Source: DATDPY01 sp964395765
GTDB taxonomy: Bacteria > Bacteroidota > Bacteroidia > Cytophagales > Cyclobacteriaceae
Assembly: GCA_964395765.1 (NCBI GenBank)
Contig: CAYNCU010000001.1
Span: 1-63,664 of the forward strand
Direction of reading: 5' to 3'
DNA: 63,664 bases
A model generated the notes under the pieces. The model was not told where the DNA came from and made no database searches. It worked only from the letters and a program-made list of their open reading frames with translations. The translations under genes were made by a program, and so were the position numbers. Of this stretch, positions 26,170 through 34,791 are shown in pieces. Position 1 is the stretch's first letter. Every line of letters begins with the position of its first letter.

Positions 26170-27258
26170 GTGAAAAAAATTATCCATTACCTTTTGTATA
26201 TTCCCGGCATCTTCTGCCTGCTAGAATATTCATCCTGTAATAATAACTACGTAGCACCTAAACAGAATCCCGACGATCCTTCAAAACTCGACTGGCTGAT
26301 TCCCAAAAGCGCTATCATCAATCGCGGTATCAGCCAGGATTCCATACCCTCGCTAAGTTCTCCCGCTTTCGTAAGTCCCTTACAGATATCACTTAACGAT
26401 ACGGACCGGATTATCGGGGTTGACATTCTCGGTGAATTCAGGGTCTATCCTGAAAAAATCCTTGCCTACCATGAAGTGGTGAACGATGTGATCAAGAATA
26501 AAGATATTGCCGTCACCTATTGCCCCCTGACCGGAACTCCCATGGTCTTTGAAACCACCAACGTACAGGGAATTACACCCACCTTATCCGCTACTACTTA
26601 CATATACAATTCCAACCATATTCTTTATGACGATAATTCCAAAAGCTATTTTCAGCAGATGTATTCAAAATTCGTAGCGGGTACATTTTCCGGATATCCG
26701 CTTTCTAATTTCGCGGTGGTTGAAACCACCTGGGCAAGTTGGAAGACTATGTTCCCCAGCGCCAAGGTTTTAAGCCCGAATACCGGTTATAAATTCAATT
26801 ATAATGTGGACCCATACAGCGGTTATACTTCCACCGATTCGCTCGATTTTTTCACCAGCCCCCTGGATAACCGTTTACCTTTGAAAGAAAAAGTATTGGG
26901 ATTGATCGTAGGGGACCATGCCAAGGTTTACCGCCTCAGTTCCTTTGGAGATTCTGTTAAAGTAATCCAGGATAATTTCCAGGGACTTTCCGTAGTCCTG
27001 GCGGGGAGCAGGAAACGTGATTTCATTGTTTGCTATGAACGAAGGATCGCCAATGGTCCCGAACTGGATTTCTCAGTAAACACCGAGGCCAGCAATATTA
27101 TTATGGAAGATTCCGAAGGGACCAAATGGGATATTTTCGGCAACGGCGTAGATGGCCCGCGCAGAGGGCAGATTTTAACTCCAACCAATTCGATGATGGG
27201 CTACTGGTTTGCCTTTGGAGCTATGTTTCCTGATGCCCTGATTTATTCATCCCAATAA
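26170..27258 (+). CDS. DUF3179 domain lipoprotein
   Basis: 362 aa from a GTG at 26170. That start gives a lipoprotein signal of the form KKIIHYLLYIPGIFCLLEYSSC with Cys about residue 22; the longer frame from TTG at 26110 would bury it. The DUF3179 body carries the signature TYCPLTGTPMVF and later GYWFAFGAMFP near the C-terminus. The family's function is not established. No ATG fits between 26110 and the lipobox. Confidence 0.85.
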   Translation: MKKIIHYLLYIPGIFCLLEYSSCNNNYVAPKQNPDDPSKLDWLIPKSAIINRGISQDSIPSLSSPAFVSPLQISLNDTDRIIGVDILGEFRVYPEKILAYHEVVNDVIKNKDIAVTYCPLTGTPMVFETTNVQGITPTLSATTYIYNSNHILYDDNSKSYFQQMYSKFVAGTFSGYPLSNFAVVETTWASWKTMFPSAKVLSPNTGYKFNYNVDPYSGYTSTDSLDFFTSPLDNRLPLKEKVLGLIVGDHAKVYRLSSFGDSVKVIQDNFQGLSVVLAGSRKRDFIVCYERRIANGPELDFSVNTEASNIIMEDSEGTKWDIFGNGVDGPRRGQILTPTNSMMGYWFAFGAMFPDALIYSSQ

Positions 27259-27319
27259 TCGGCCTATCTCGTTTAAAATTAATCGCAAGGGTGATATAAG
27301 TCATTTTTTCAACCCCCTG

Positions 27320-27412
27320 GTGAGGCGTAATTTTACCTGTGATTTTTAAGGTTATCTTAGAGAGGCCTCACTTGAAAAAGTGAATATTTTGTGGTTGTTA
27401 AGTTTGGTTTGG
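27320..27412 (+). ncRNA. Candidate small structured RNA
   Basis: Gene-free stretch with several nested helices: GTGAGGC (27320-27326) pairs perfectly with GCCTCAC (27365-27371); inside it ACCT pairs with AGGT (27335-27338 with 27349-27352). TCACTT/AAGTGA (27368-27373 with 27378-27383) closes on a GAAA tetraloop and shares bases with the first helix, so the two are mutually exclusive. A strong terminator follows at 27413-27446. I do not recognise the class; it could also be a 3' UTR. Confidence 0.4.
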
Positions 27413-27446
27413 CAGCCGGATAATAAAATATCCGGCTGTTTTCTTT
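27413..27446 (+). terminator. Rho-independent terminator
   Basis: A perfect 10-bp stem CAGCCGGATA/TATCCGGCTG (27413-27422 with 27429-27438), a 6-nt loop and a TTTTCTTT tail. It ends either the DUF3179 transcript or a separate small RNA, and isolates the downstream DUF2520 gene, which begins 128 bp later. Confidence 0.85.
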
Positions 27447-27573
27447 AAGCCGAAAAATGATCTTTTCCCATTGACGAATCCCTCTAATAAATCCTACGGC
27501 TACAATGGATTAAATAAAAAAGATATTTTACTTTGCCAGGGAAGATCTGTTCTTTTCATAAAACAATAATAAA

Positions 27574-28356
27574 ATGAATTTAGCCTTTATCGGAGCGGGG
27601 AATCTGGCATGGCACCTGGCACCTGAACTTGAAAACTCCGGCCACAGTGTAAAATCAATTACCGGAAGAAGCAAAAAAAATTTGCATTTACTGGCCGAGC
27701 GATTATACAATCCTAAGGTCAAACATGATCTTGATTTTTCAGGTGATAATGTTCATGGTATTTTTATTACTACCCCCGATTCCATAGTCAAAGAGGTCGT
27801 ATCAGAAATTGTATTGCCGGAAGAATGTATACTCGTTCACTGTTCCGCCTCCTTATCCATAAATATACTGGAAGTGTCTGCATGTCCCGATATCGGTGTC
27901 TTTTACCCTCTTCAAACCTTTACCCGGGGGTATAAAACGCAGCTTAGTGATGTTCCTTTTTTTATTGAAGCCAACTCCGGAAGCACGGAGGAAACCCTGG
28001 TGCGACTGGCTAAAGGGATCAGTAAGGAGGTATACCTGCTGGATAGTGACCGCAGGAAAAAACTTCACTTAGCCGCAACTTTTGCCTCTAATTTTGTCAA
28101 TCACCTGCTCACCATTTCCAGAGCACTGATCAATGAATATGAACTTGATTTCGACCTTCTATGGCCTTTATTGAAAACCACGATACAAAAAGCCATGCAA
28201 ATGGGGCCTGAAAATGCCCAGACCGGTCCGGCCATACGACAGGATTACGAGATCATGGATTCGCATCTCGAATTGCTGAAAGACGATCCCGACCTTGAAG
28301 ATATTTATAATCTCTTATCAAAACATATTATTAAGACGTACGAAAAGCAGAAGTGA
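27574..28356 (+). CDS. Rossmann-fold and DUF2520 oxidoreductase-like protein
   Basis: 260 aa. The N-terminus IGAGNLAWHLA is a dinucleotide-binding loop of the F420-dependent NADP oxidoreductase type; the C-terminal half (about 130-255, with HLAATFASNFVNHL) is the DUF2520 helical domain, as in ketopantoate reductase-like and prephenate dehydrogenase-like folds. The substrate is unknown. It lies convergent to the nfu gene, stop to stop 3 bp apart. Confidence 0.88.
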   Translation: MNLAFIGAGNLAWHLAPELENSGHSVKSITGRSKKNLHLLAERLYNPKVKHDLDFSGDNVHGIFITTPDSIVKEVVSEIVLPEECILVHCSASLSINILEVSACPDIGVFYPLQTFTRGYKTQLSDVPFFIEANSGSTEETLVRLAKGISKEVYLLDSDRRKKLHLAATFASNFVNHLLTISRALINEYELDFDLLWPLLKTTIQKAMQMGPENAQTGPAIRQDYEIMDSHLELLKDDPDLEDIYNLLSKHIIKTYEKQK

Positions 28357-28359
28357 TCA

Positions 28360-28929
28360 TTACATTTCCTCTGCTTCGACAGCCTTGACTTCCGGAACCA
28401 TCATTTTGAGGAGATTTTCAATTCCGGCTTTCAGGGTAAGCAAAGAGGAGGGGCATCCGCTGCACGAACCCTGAAGTTGCACCTTCACGATGCCGTTCTC
28501 AAAGGATTGATATTGAATGGCTCCACCGTCCATCTCTACAGCAGGTTTAATATATTCATCCAGGATGGCAATGATCTTCATGTCGATTTCCGTGGAAGAT
28601 GCCGTTTCCTCTTTTACGGTTTCGTTCTTGTTATCAAGTAATGATCTTCCTGTTTCGAGGTAATTTTTAATATGGTTTTTTATCGTACCCCTGATCTCTT
28701 CCCAGTTCACCTCCGGCGATTTGGTAACCGTTACAAAATTATTCATGTAGAAAACCCGTTTCACAAAATCATACTGGAATAATTCGAAAGCAAGGGGAGC
28801 ATTTTTTGCCGCTTCGGCATCTGGAAAATCATATACTTCGCCCTCCGGCACCAACAGGTGATTAGCCACGAATTTCAGTGAGTGCGGGTTCGGGTTCGAT
28901 TCAACGTACAGGTCGGTTATCTGATTCAT
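28360..28929 (-). CDS. nfuA: Nfu-type Fe-S cluster carrier
   Basis: 189 aa with an N-terminal Nfu_N domain (about 1-90, with YVESNPNPHSLKFV) and a C-terminal NifU-type domain whose cluster ligands are in GSCSGCPS (Cys156, Cys159). It delivers Fe-S clusters to target proteins. The ATG at 28929 is preferred over TTG at 28941, because Nfu_N homologues begin directly before this motif. Fused Nfu_N-NifU proteins are usual in Bacteroidota. Confidence 0.9.
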   Translation of the reverse strand: MNQITDLYVESNPNPHSLKFVANHLLVPEGEVYDFPDAEAAKNAPLAFELFQYDFVKRVFYMNNFVTVTKSPEVNWEEIRGTIKNHIKNYLETGRSLLDNKNETVKEETASSTEIDMKIIAILDEYIKPAVEMDGGAIQYQSFENGIVKVQLQGSCSGCPSSLLTLKAGIENLLKMMVPEVKAVEAEEM

Positions 28930-29070
28930 TGTAATTATCAATAAAGGACAAAGTTAATTAAAATCAGGGGATGAATGCATTTTATTTTAATACGGAGGGC
29001 CTGGGTCAAAAGTTATTCATTTCTGCCTATCGGGAATGGATTGCGCTTAATATTGTTCTTATTATGCTGA

Positions 29071-29922
29071 TTACAGGTTTTTCAGCTCAATGAAATAGTT
29101 TTTGAGCATATGATCGCCTAATTTTTCGCCGATCATATCCCTTGATAGTACCCTCATGAAAAATTCAACCGGGCCGTAGGTTTTGCTGCCTGTGAACGTT
29201 CTCATGAGAGATAACATGATAAAGCCGATCCATCCCGGGATAAGAAAGGTTTTGTTCTTTTTGTCCAGCACGTTGAATGCGATTTCTGCGATTTGTAAAT
29301 GGGTCAAAATTTCGGGACCACCGACAGAAATTTCATTTTTATCCGAGTGGACGGCATTCACACAAATTTTGGCGAGATCGCTGCCATGAATAGGGTTTAT
29401 TTTATGCTGACCATCGCCGATCAGAAAGACCGTACCCCTGTTAGCCATCTCGAAAAATTCGCCCATATCTGAGAAATAGCCGTTCGGGCGGATGATACAA
29501 TAGTCCATGCCCGATCCTTTCAATTCATCGACAAACTTTTCCTTGGCTTCACACATTTTTAAATCCCTCATTTGGTCCCCGTTCAGTACGGAAACATAAA
29601 TGAACTTTTTCACCTTGCTTTTCCTGGCTTCTTCCAGCAGGTTAAGATTGGCTTTGTAGTCGACATCCATATAAGTAAGGCCGTCCTTTTGCCGGGTGAT
29701 GCCAATGGAAGAAAAAACAACATCGATTCCCTGACAACTTCTTTCGAGTGAAGATTTTTCGGTGGCTTCGGCAGTAAAAATTTCATCCGCCGGTAATTTC
29801 ATATTTTTAAATTTCGATTTATTCCGCACCAGCACCCGGGTATAGTAGCCCTGTTCTTTGAATTCACGGCTTACGAAGCCGCCGAGGTAGCCCGTAGCAC
29901 CGGCGATCAGTATACGTTCCAT
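29071..29922 (-). CDS. NAD(P)-binding short-chain dehydrogenase-like protein (NmrA/atypical SDR)
   Basis: 283 aa. The nucleotide-binding motif is GATGYLGG (residues 8-15), followed by the RVLVRNKSK basic region typical of NADP use. IDVVFSSIGIT and IYVSVLNG mark the sixth strand; the usual catalytic YxxxK is not seen, as in atypical NmrA-like SDRs. The gene stands alone between an inverted repeat upstream (29943-29959) and nfu downstream. Function unknown. Confidence 0.85.
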   Translation of the reverse strand: MERILIAGATGYLGGFVSREFKEQGYYTRVLVRNKSKFKNMKLPADEIFTAEATEKSSLERSCQGIDVVFSSIGITRQKDGLTYMDVDYKANLNLLEEARKSKVKKFIYVSVLNGDQMRDLKMCEAKEKFVDELKGSGMDYCIIRPNGYFSDMGEFFEMANRGTVFLIGDGQHKINPIHGSDLAKICVNAVHSDKNEISVGGPEILTHLQIAEIAFNVLDKKNKTFLIPGWIGFIMLSLMRTFTGSKTYGPVEFFMRVLSRDMIGEKLGDHMLKNYFIELKNL

Positions 29923-29942
29923 TCCACGATGAGTTAATAACC

Positions 29943-29959
29943 TTAGATTATAAATCTAA
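29943..29959 (-). promoter_or_regulatory. Inverted repeat upstream of the SDR gene
   Basis: TTAGATT-ATA-AATCTAA, a perfect 7-bp palindrome 20 bp before the start codon. The symmetry and position suit a repressor operator, but no linked regulator is seen, so this is tentative. Confidence 0.35.
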
Positions 29960-30004
29960 AGTGATAAATTTTGGATAGAAATTAAATATTATAAATTCGA
30001 TGAA

Positions 30005-30973
30005 TTATTCGTTTTGGGTATTGAAGTTGACCATCCAGTTGATGCCGTATTTATCCTGCAGGCTCCCATAATACGCGCCCCAGAACATATCCTGTAAAGG
30101 CATGGTAATTTTGCCCCCTGCCGATAAGGCATCGAAAATTCTTTTTGCTTCCGCTTTCGATTCCGGTTCTACGGATAGGTGCATGTTATTTCCTATTTCC
30201 ACTGTAAAGCCCATTTCTTTCGGTGCATCGGTTCCCATCAGGATGTGATTCCCTGTTATGGGAAGTTCAACGTGAAGGATCATCTTTTTTACCGGCTCGG
30301 CAACCGGAGGATGATTGGCATCGGGTGGAATGTCTCCAAAGCGTTGAAGCCCTCCGTTGAACTCCGTACGAAATACCGATTTGTAAAACAGGAAAGCCTC
30401 TTCAGTATTGCCCGGGAAATTAAGATAAGTACAGACCCTGGCCTGATTATCCGTACGTAATTCACTCCGGAGTTTAAATTGTGATTCGATATACTGGTCA
30501 AGGTTTTCCATTGCGGCGGTGAATCCTTCCCTGAAGCCCATCTGTATTATCTGTTCAAGAGAAGTCAACTCCTTGTATTCCAATAAAATGTTAACCAGGG
30601 TTTTCCCTTCTTTTTCGTTGAATGAAACGGTCCATAGCGTCCGCGGAAGCTGAGGGTTGATGTTTCCGTTTTCATCGCAAAAGGCATCCAGGCCGGTGAA
30701 TAATTTCAGGTTTTCAATTTTTTTATAATCGGCCCTGCTCCAATGAGTTGTGTTGTCAGGTCCTATCATTGCGTAAAGCCAGGAGCCACCAACCCTGAAA
30801 TCCATGGATTTTGTTTTGGTTTTAAAAGGTTTGGGAGCCCACCAATGATCGAGTAATTCCGGTTTAGTCCATGCATCCCAGACTAATTGCAGGCCGGCGT
30901 TGAATTCCCGTTTTACGGAAATGGTTTTCTTTTCCCTGTTTACAGAGAAATCAAACAGGAGGTTACTGTTCAT
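30005..30973 (-). CDS. AHSA1/SRPBCC and VOC (PhnB-like) fusion protein
   Basis: 322 aa. Residues about 10-165 are an AHSA1-type START-fold domain (VWDAWTKPELLDHWWAP, then FRVGGSWLYAMIGPD). Residues about 180-320 are a PhnB-like glyoxalase/VOC domain (YLNFPGNTEEAFLFYKSVF, then WGAYYGSLQDKYGINWMVN). The two usually occur as separate proteins in such operons. The start overlaps arsR by 11 bp. Both halves are ligand-binding folds of unknown substrate, probably under control of the ArsR-family repressor. Confidence 0.9.
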   Translation of the reverse strand: MNSNLLFDFSVNREKKTISVKREFNAGLQLVWDAWTKPELLDHWWAPKPFKTKTKSMDFRVGGSWLYAMIGPDNTTHWSRADYKKIENLKLFTGLDAFCDENGNINPQLPRTLWTVSFNEKEGKTLVNILLEYKELTSLEQIIQMGFREGFTAAMENLDQYIESQFKLRSELRTDNQARVCTYLNFPGNTEEAFLFYKSVFRTEFNGGLQRFGDIPPDANHPPVAEPVKKMILHVELPITGNHILMGTDAPKEMGFTVEIGNNMHLSVEPESKAEAKRIFDALSAGGKITMPLQDMFWGAYYGSLQDKYGINWMVNFNTQNE

Positions 30974-31295
30974 TTTTGTCGGTTTTTATTTTGGTTAATA
31001 AATTATCCAATTCATTAAAACGGCCTACCCAGATCTTCCTGAACTGTTCTAGCCATCGGTCTATTTCTATCATTTTGTTCACGTCAAGCAGGTAGAAAAT
31101 TTCCCGGCCCTGTTGTTCCTTTTTTAAAAGATTACATTCGGTTAGAACCTGTAAATGTTTGGATACTGCCTGGCGGGAAGAGTTAAAGTGTTCGGCAATG
31201 GCATTAGGCGTCATGGCCTGTATGGCGATCAGGGCGATAATGGCCCTTCTCGTGGGGTCGGCGATAGCCTGAAATGTATCTCTTCTGATTTTCAT
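30963..31295 (-). CDS. ArsR-family transcriptional repressor
   Basis: 110 aa winged-helix protein; the recognition helix sequence is HFNSSRQAVSKHLQVLTE (about residues 36-53). No metal-binding CxC motif is seen, so it belongs to the metal-independent group often paired with AHSA1 proteins. Two matching 16-bp near-palindromes just upstream (31308-31323 and 31334-31349) are probably its operators, giving autorepression of the two-gene operon. Confidence 0.9.
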   Translation of the reverse strand: MKIRRDTFQAIADPTRRAIIALIAIQAMTPNAIAEHFNSSRQAVSKHLQVLTECNLLKKEQQGREIFYLLDVNKMIEIDRWLEQFRKIWVGRFNELDNLLTKIKTDKNEQ

Positions 31296-31307
31296 AGTCT
31301 TTTATTT

Positions 31308-31349
31308 GCAACCAAATGATTGCAAATATATGCGCAACTATACGGTTGC
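31308..31349 (-). promoter_or_regulatory. Two probable ArsR operators
   Basis: Two 16-bp sites at 31308-31323 and 31334-31349 fit one consensus GCAACYAWAYGRTTGC, each nearly palindromic with GCAA/TTGC ends. Centres are 26 bp apart, and the sites lie 13-54 bp upstream of the ATG at 31295. Outer bases extend the symmetry (TTTGCAA...TTGCAAA for the first and TGCGCAAC...GTTGCGCA for the second). Confidence 0.65.
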
Positions 31350-31369
31350 GCAAGACATTTTTGAAATAT

Positions 31370-31627
31370 TTATTCCGGTTTATTTTTCAGATAAGGCTTA
31401 CCGTAGGTTTTGCATTCGGATTTGGAAAGCGAATGTATTTTAAACCACCGGAAAACAAAGCAGGATGCAGTAATGGACATGTAAAATGGCATTAAAGAGA
31501 CCAGCGCCACGAGGATACCCAAAAGGTTGCCGTTCAATCCTTTCAAAACAAACAATCCCAGCCAGACCAGGATAAATCCCAGTAAAAATCTCAACACGCG
31601 GTCGATTATGCCGACATTCCTGATCAT
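31370..31627 (-). CDS. DUF2892 inner membrane protein
   Basis: 85 aa with two hydrophobic segments (about 11-30 and 33-53) after a short MIRNVGIIDR start, as in the DUF2892 (YgaP-like) family. The C-terminal Cys residues are in TASCFVFRW and SECKTYG. The function is unknown. It stands alone. Confidence 0.8.
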   Translation of the reverse strand: MIRNVGIIDRVLRFLLGFILVWLGLFVLKGLNGNLLGILVALVSLMPFYMSITASCFVFRWFKIHSLSKSECKTYGKPYLKNKPE

Positions 31628-31735
31628 TTGAATTTAATTTTAATTCTTCCGTTTAAAGGTGATTCATGAGAAGGCTTTATCAACAGCCTCTTTAACTAGC
31701 TTTAAAGATAAATTAATAATACTCATTAATATAAT

Positions 31736-32593
31736 TTATTTTCTCCAACTGGCTATTAAGAAATTATTTTTTCGTCTGGCCAGCCATAAAAACAACAGGC
31801 TTACAGCAAGACTGATAAGAAGCCCTTGCAGCGAATTCTGAGGGCCCGTGGTGCCACCGGTTATTATTGCCGGGCCGGAAAATTTCCCATCGAAGAGGTT
31901 TTTCCCAATTGATATTCCCGGGTTGATCCCGCCGAAAATGCCGGGCTCGGCAAAGTCCCAGGCAAAATGCAGGAATATGGGGAACCATAGTTTTCGGGCA
32001 TAAACGTATGATGCCGGAAGCAATAATCCTGCTTCCACCCCAGTGGCTATAATTGAAAGCATTGTTGCTCCTTTAGCATTGATATGAAGGAGGGCAAATA
32101 ATACGGTTGTTAAAATCAAAGTAATCAAGGTGCCGAATTTTTCTTCAGCCAGGCGGAAAAAAACGCCAACGATAAGGATCTCGGCCACAAAGCCGGAAGT
32201 GAGCGATTGCGTAAATCCGGGAAGAAGGTAAGTGACTGGATTAATTTTGGTAATCGTATAATAACCGGGTAAATAAATAATGAATATAAAAAGTGATTGT
32301 AAAAGTAAGCCGGTTAAAAAACCTATAGCTGCATTTTTACTCAATGAAGAAATGTTCAATTCGTCAATTTTTCTTTTTTCTAAAAGTTTAAAAAGAAAGA
32401 CATAACCGGTTATGGCGACTGCCGCATCGGCGATTGCAAAAATGATATCCTTTATGTCAGTAGCAAGTTCTCCGTTTACCGGGATAAGATTCCTGATTTG
32501 CTCAACCACCACGACCAGCCCGACTACCAGGACAATGCCGATAATGATTTTTGAAATAAAAAAATTTATAACTTTTTGCAGAATAGCCATCAT
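31736..32593 (-). CDS. CPBP-family intramembrane protease-like protein, motif 1 altered
   Basis: 285 aa with about eight membrane segments. The second and third family motifs are present (FALLH and HFAWDF), but the first, normally EExxxR, reads AEILIVG with neither the first Glu nor the Arg. It may be inactive or use other residues. CPBP proteins are CAAX-type proteases or scaffold proteins; no partner gene suggests a target. Confidence 0.8.
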   Translation of the reverse strand: MMAILQKVINFFISKIIIGIVLVVGLVVVVEQIRNLIPVNGELATDIKDIIFAIADAAVAITGYVFLFKLLEKRKIDELNISSLSKNAAIGFLTGLLLQSLFIFIIYLPGYYTITKINPVTYLLPGFTQSLTSGFVAEILIVGVFFRLAEEKFGTLITLILTTVLFALLHINAKGATMLSIIATGVEAGLLLPASYVYARKLWFPIFLHFAWDFAEPGIFGGINPGISIGKNLFDGKFSGPAIITGGTTGPQNSLQGLLISLAVSLLFLWLARRKNNFLIASWRK

Positions 32594-32706
32594 GATCTTT
32601 CCGGAGGGGCAAATGCCGTAATCCCAAATATAGCTTAACTATTTTTTTTTATATAGAATAAATACTTCTCTGATGTAAACTTATTATTGACGGAGACGCC
32701 GAATCT

Positions 32707-33807
32707 TTACGCCATTTTTCGTAACAGTTTCCTGAAATCATAAAGATGGGTGGCCGTTTCACGTACCAATCGTTGGGCAGCAAGTCCATGGCTGAGATCA
32801 GGCACGAAGGAACCGCGGCTGTCACCGGTAAGAAAAATATAATGGGCATGGACCATGGCCCGCAGCCATCCGGCCGGAACATGCCCTGACGGGAAACTGG
32901 TAACAGGAGAGAAATCACTCCCGACCGGTTTTTTCACCCACTGCCTATCTTTTTCCAGGTAATATTCGAAATAGTCGGGCTGTGAAGAATTATACCGCAA
33001 GGTTCCTTTTTCTGCAAATATTTCCAATTGGATCATGTCGCCGGTGCCGGAGCTGATCCTACTGGCCGACATATGTCCAGTCGCTTTCGTGGTCGGATCC
33101 CAGAGCGTAATGGAGCTGAAGAGGTCAGAGTCTTCCGGCACATCTTCGAAGGAACCTCCCTGAATGGCATGCAGGATCTGCAACTCTTCATTGAAGAAGG
33201 CAATCAGCAGGCTGATGCCGTGGGAACCGAGGTCGGCCATTGCCCCGCCATCGGGGGCCGGGGTTAGGCGTGATTTCCGTTTGTCACGATATGATTGCTG
33301 GAGATAATCGCCGTGGTAATATTTTAAATCGAAATGAATGGGTTTACCGAAAATGCCGGTTTTCCATAACTCCAGCGCCTCTCGGACGGTGGAGGTCTGC
33401 AGGTACTGGAAGCCCACCTGGATTTTAGTATCTGCCGGTAAGGAAGTGAGCATCTCTCGAATCCGGTTCTCTTCTTCAAGGGAAGCACAAACTGGTTTCT
33501 CGAGGTAGATGCGTTTTACTTCCGGCATGTCCAATGCCATTTTTAAATGATCAAAATGCACATGATTCGGTCCAATGATAAAAACCGTATCGATATTTTT
33601 ATTTTTTATGAATGCCCCGGGGTCCTGTGCCTGTTGGAAGCCATATCGAGCGGCAAATTTTTCCCTGGAGGCCGGTGATTTTGAGGTGACTGATGCGAAT
33701 TCCAATGCCGGCACTTCATCGTAATAAAATTTCAATGCATTCAGGGAATAAGCATGTGCCCGGGCAATTCCTCCTGAGCCTATAAAACCTATATCGATAG
33801 CTTTCAT
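32707..33807 (-). CDS. Gfo/Idh/MocA family oxidoreductase
   Basis: 366 aa. The N-terminal Rossmann motif GFIGSGGIARAHA (residues 7-19) binds NAD(P); YLEKPVCASLEE holds the family Lys of the EKP motif, and LKYYHGDY with GGAMADLGSHGISLL follows in the C-terminal domain, where the Asp/His pair usually acts. Sugar or inositol dehydrogenase activity is typical, but the substrate is unknown. No sugar operon surrounds it. Confidence 0.9.
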   Translation of the reverse strand: MKAIDIGFIGSGGIARAHAYSLNALKFYYDEVPALEFASVTSKSPASREKFAARYGFQQAQDPGAFIKNKNIDTVFIIGPNHVHFDHLKMALDMPEVKRIYLEKPVCASLEEENRIREMLTSLPADTKIQVGFQYLQTSTVREALELWKTGIFGKPIHFDLKYYHGDYLQQSYRDKRKSRLTPAPDGGAMADLGSHGISLLIAFFNEELQILHAIQGGSFEDVPEDSDLFSSITLWDPTTKATGHMSASRISSGTGDMIQLEIFAEKGTLRYNSSQPDYFEYYLEKDRQWVKKPVGSDFSPVTSFPSGHVPAGWLRAMVHAHYIFLTGDSRGSFVPDLSHGLAAQRLVRETATHLYDFRKLLRKMA

Positions 33808-33922
33808 AAGGGTAATTCATTTATGATTTGTTAAGAAATGTATTTCCTGAATTAAGCAGTTAAAATTAAAGAATAATATTTTTAACAGTATGGTAAATAA
33901 CCCGGCAACAAAAGTAATTAGC

Positions 33923-34645
33923 TCATGTACCGAAGCTGACTTTCCTTCCGCGAATCAAAAGCCAGAACATCAGGATCACTTCCCCGATAAAGGTAAACAT
34001 AGCCACACCGGCATGATAATCCGGCGATATAATTCTTCCGATACCATCGGTCATATATCCAAGCCCGGCGATAACCAGGAGCACACCCAGGTACCGGGGT
34101 GCATAGCCGGAACGGTAAACGAGATAACCGAGCGTCAGCAGGTGTATACCAAAAATTATCAAACCCATCTGCCATCCCATGGAAAAATCCTGAATTGAAA
34201 GCATTACCCGGGCATGCAACTGCCCAGCTTCATAAACGGATAAATAGTCAGCGCCGCCCAGAAGTTGTAAAACTTCGATCAGGTAAATCAGTATGACGGC
34301 AAGTAATGTTGCATAGACCACCCGGAACCAGGCGGTGAGCAATGACAGGGATCTATTTACCGGTTTTAAGAAGACATATAATGCCCATGCAACAATCACA
34401 TCAAGAATTGCCACAATAAGAAAAATGCAAATACCTATGCGAAACAATCCTTCCGAAGCGATAATATTATCCACGGTCTCCGTTGCGTTACCGGGGACAA
34501 CCAATTTCCCGAGAACTGAAAAATTTGCAATCGGACCCAGGAAGGTCATCAGGATAAGTGCAATACCTGCGATTACGGCGGCTTTCCCGGGAGAAATATC
34601 ATCAAGATTTTCTGTTATGGGCAGTTTATTCCTGTTATTTTCCAT
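33923..34645 (-). CDS. DUF4386 membrane protein
   Basis: 240 aa with six hydrophobic segments; the order of segments and the GYAPRYLGVLLVIAGLGY stretch fit the DUF4386 family. The function is unknown. It has its own good promoter (34685-34715). Confidence 0.85.
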   Translation of the reverse strand: MENNRNKLPITENLDDISPGKAAVIAGIALILMTFLGPIANFSVLGKLVVPGNATETVDNIIASEGLFRIGICIFLIVAILDVIVAWALYVFLKPVNRSLSLLTAWFRVVYATLLAVILIYLIEVLQLLGGADYLSVYEAGQLHARVMLSIQDFSMGWQMGLIIFGIHLLTLGYLVYRSGYAPRYLGVLLVIAGLGYMTDGIGRIISPDYHAGVAMFTFIGEVILMFWLLIRGRKVSFGT

Positions 34646-34684
34646 GTTGTTATTTTTTTATCAGAGAGTCTGGTTTTAATTCTT

Positions 34685-34715
34685 CAAAAATAGAATTCAC
34701 GTGCTCTAATCCAAA
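34685..34715 (-). promoter_or_regulatory. Bacteroidota-type promoter for the DUF4386 gene
   Basis: On the minus strand TTTG (34712-34715), a 19-bp spacer and TATTTTTG (34685-34692, exact TAnnTTTG). This is one of the best matches in the window. The ATG follows 40 bp downstream. Confidence 0.6.
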
Positions 34716-34791
34716 TTAAAAAACTCTTAATTCAAAAAATGCAACTGATGCGTCTTGAATATTCTATAAGCTTAAAAAAAAATAAATCCTG

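Noticed and set aside
27528..27535. TTACTTTG as a -7 promoter element for the DUF2520 gene
   Set aside because: Second base differs from TAnnTTTG and no -33 element is found at the right distance.
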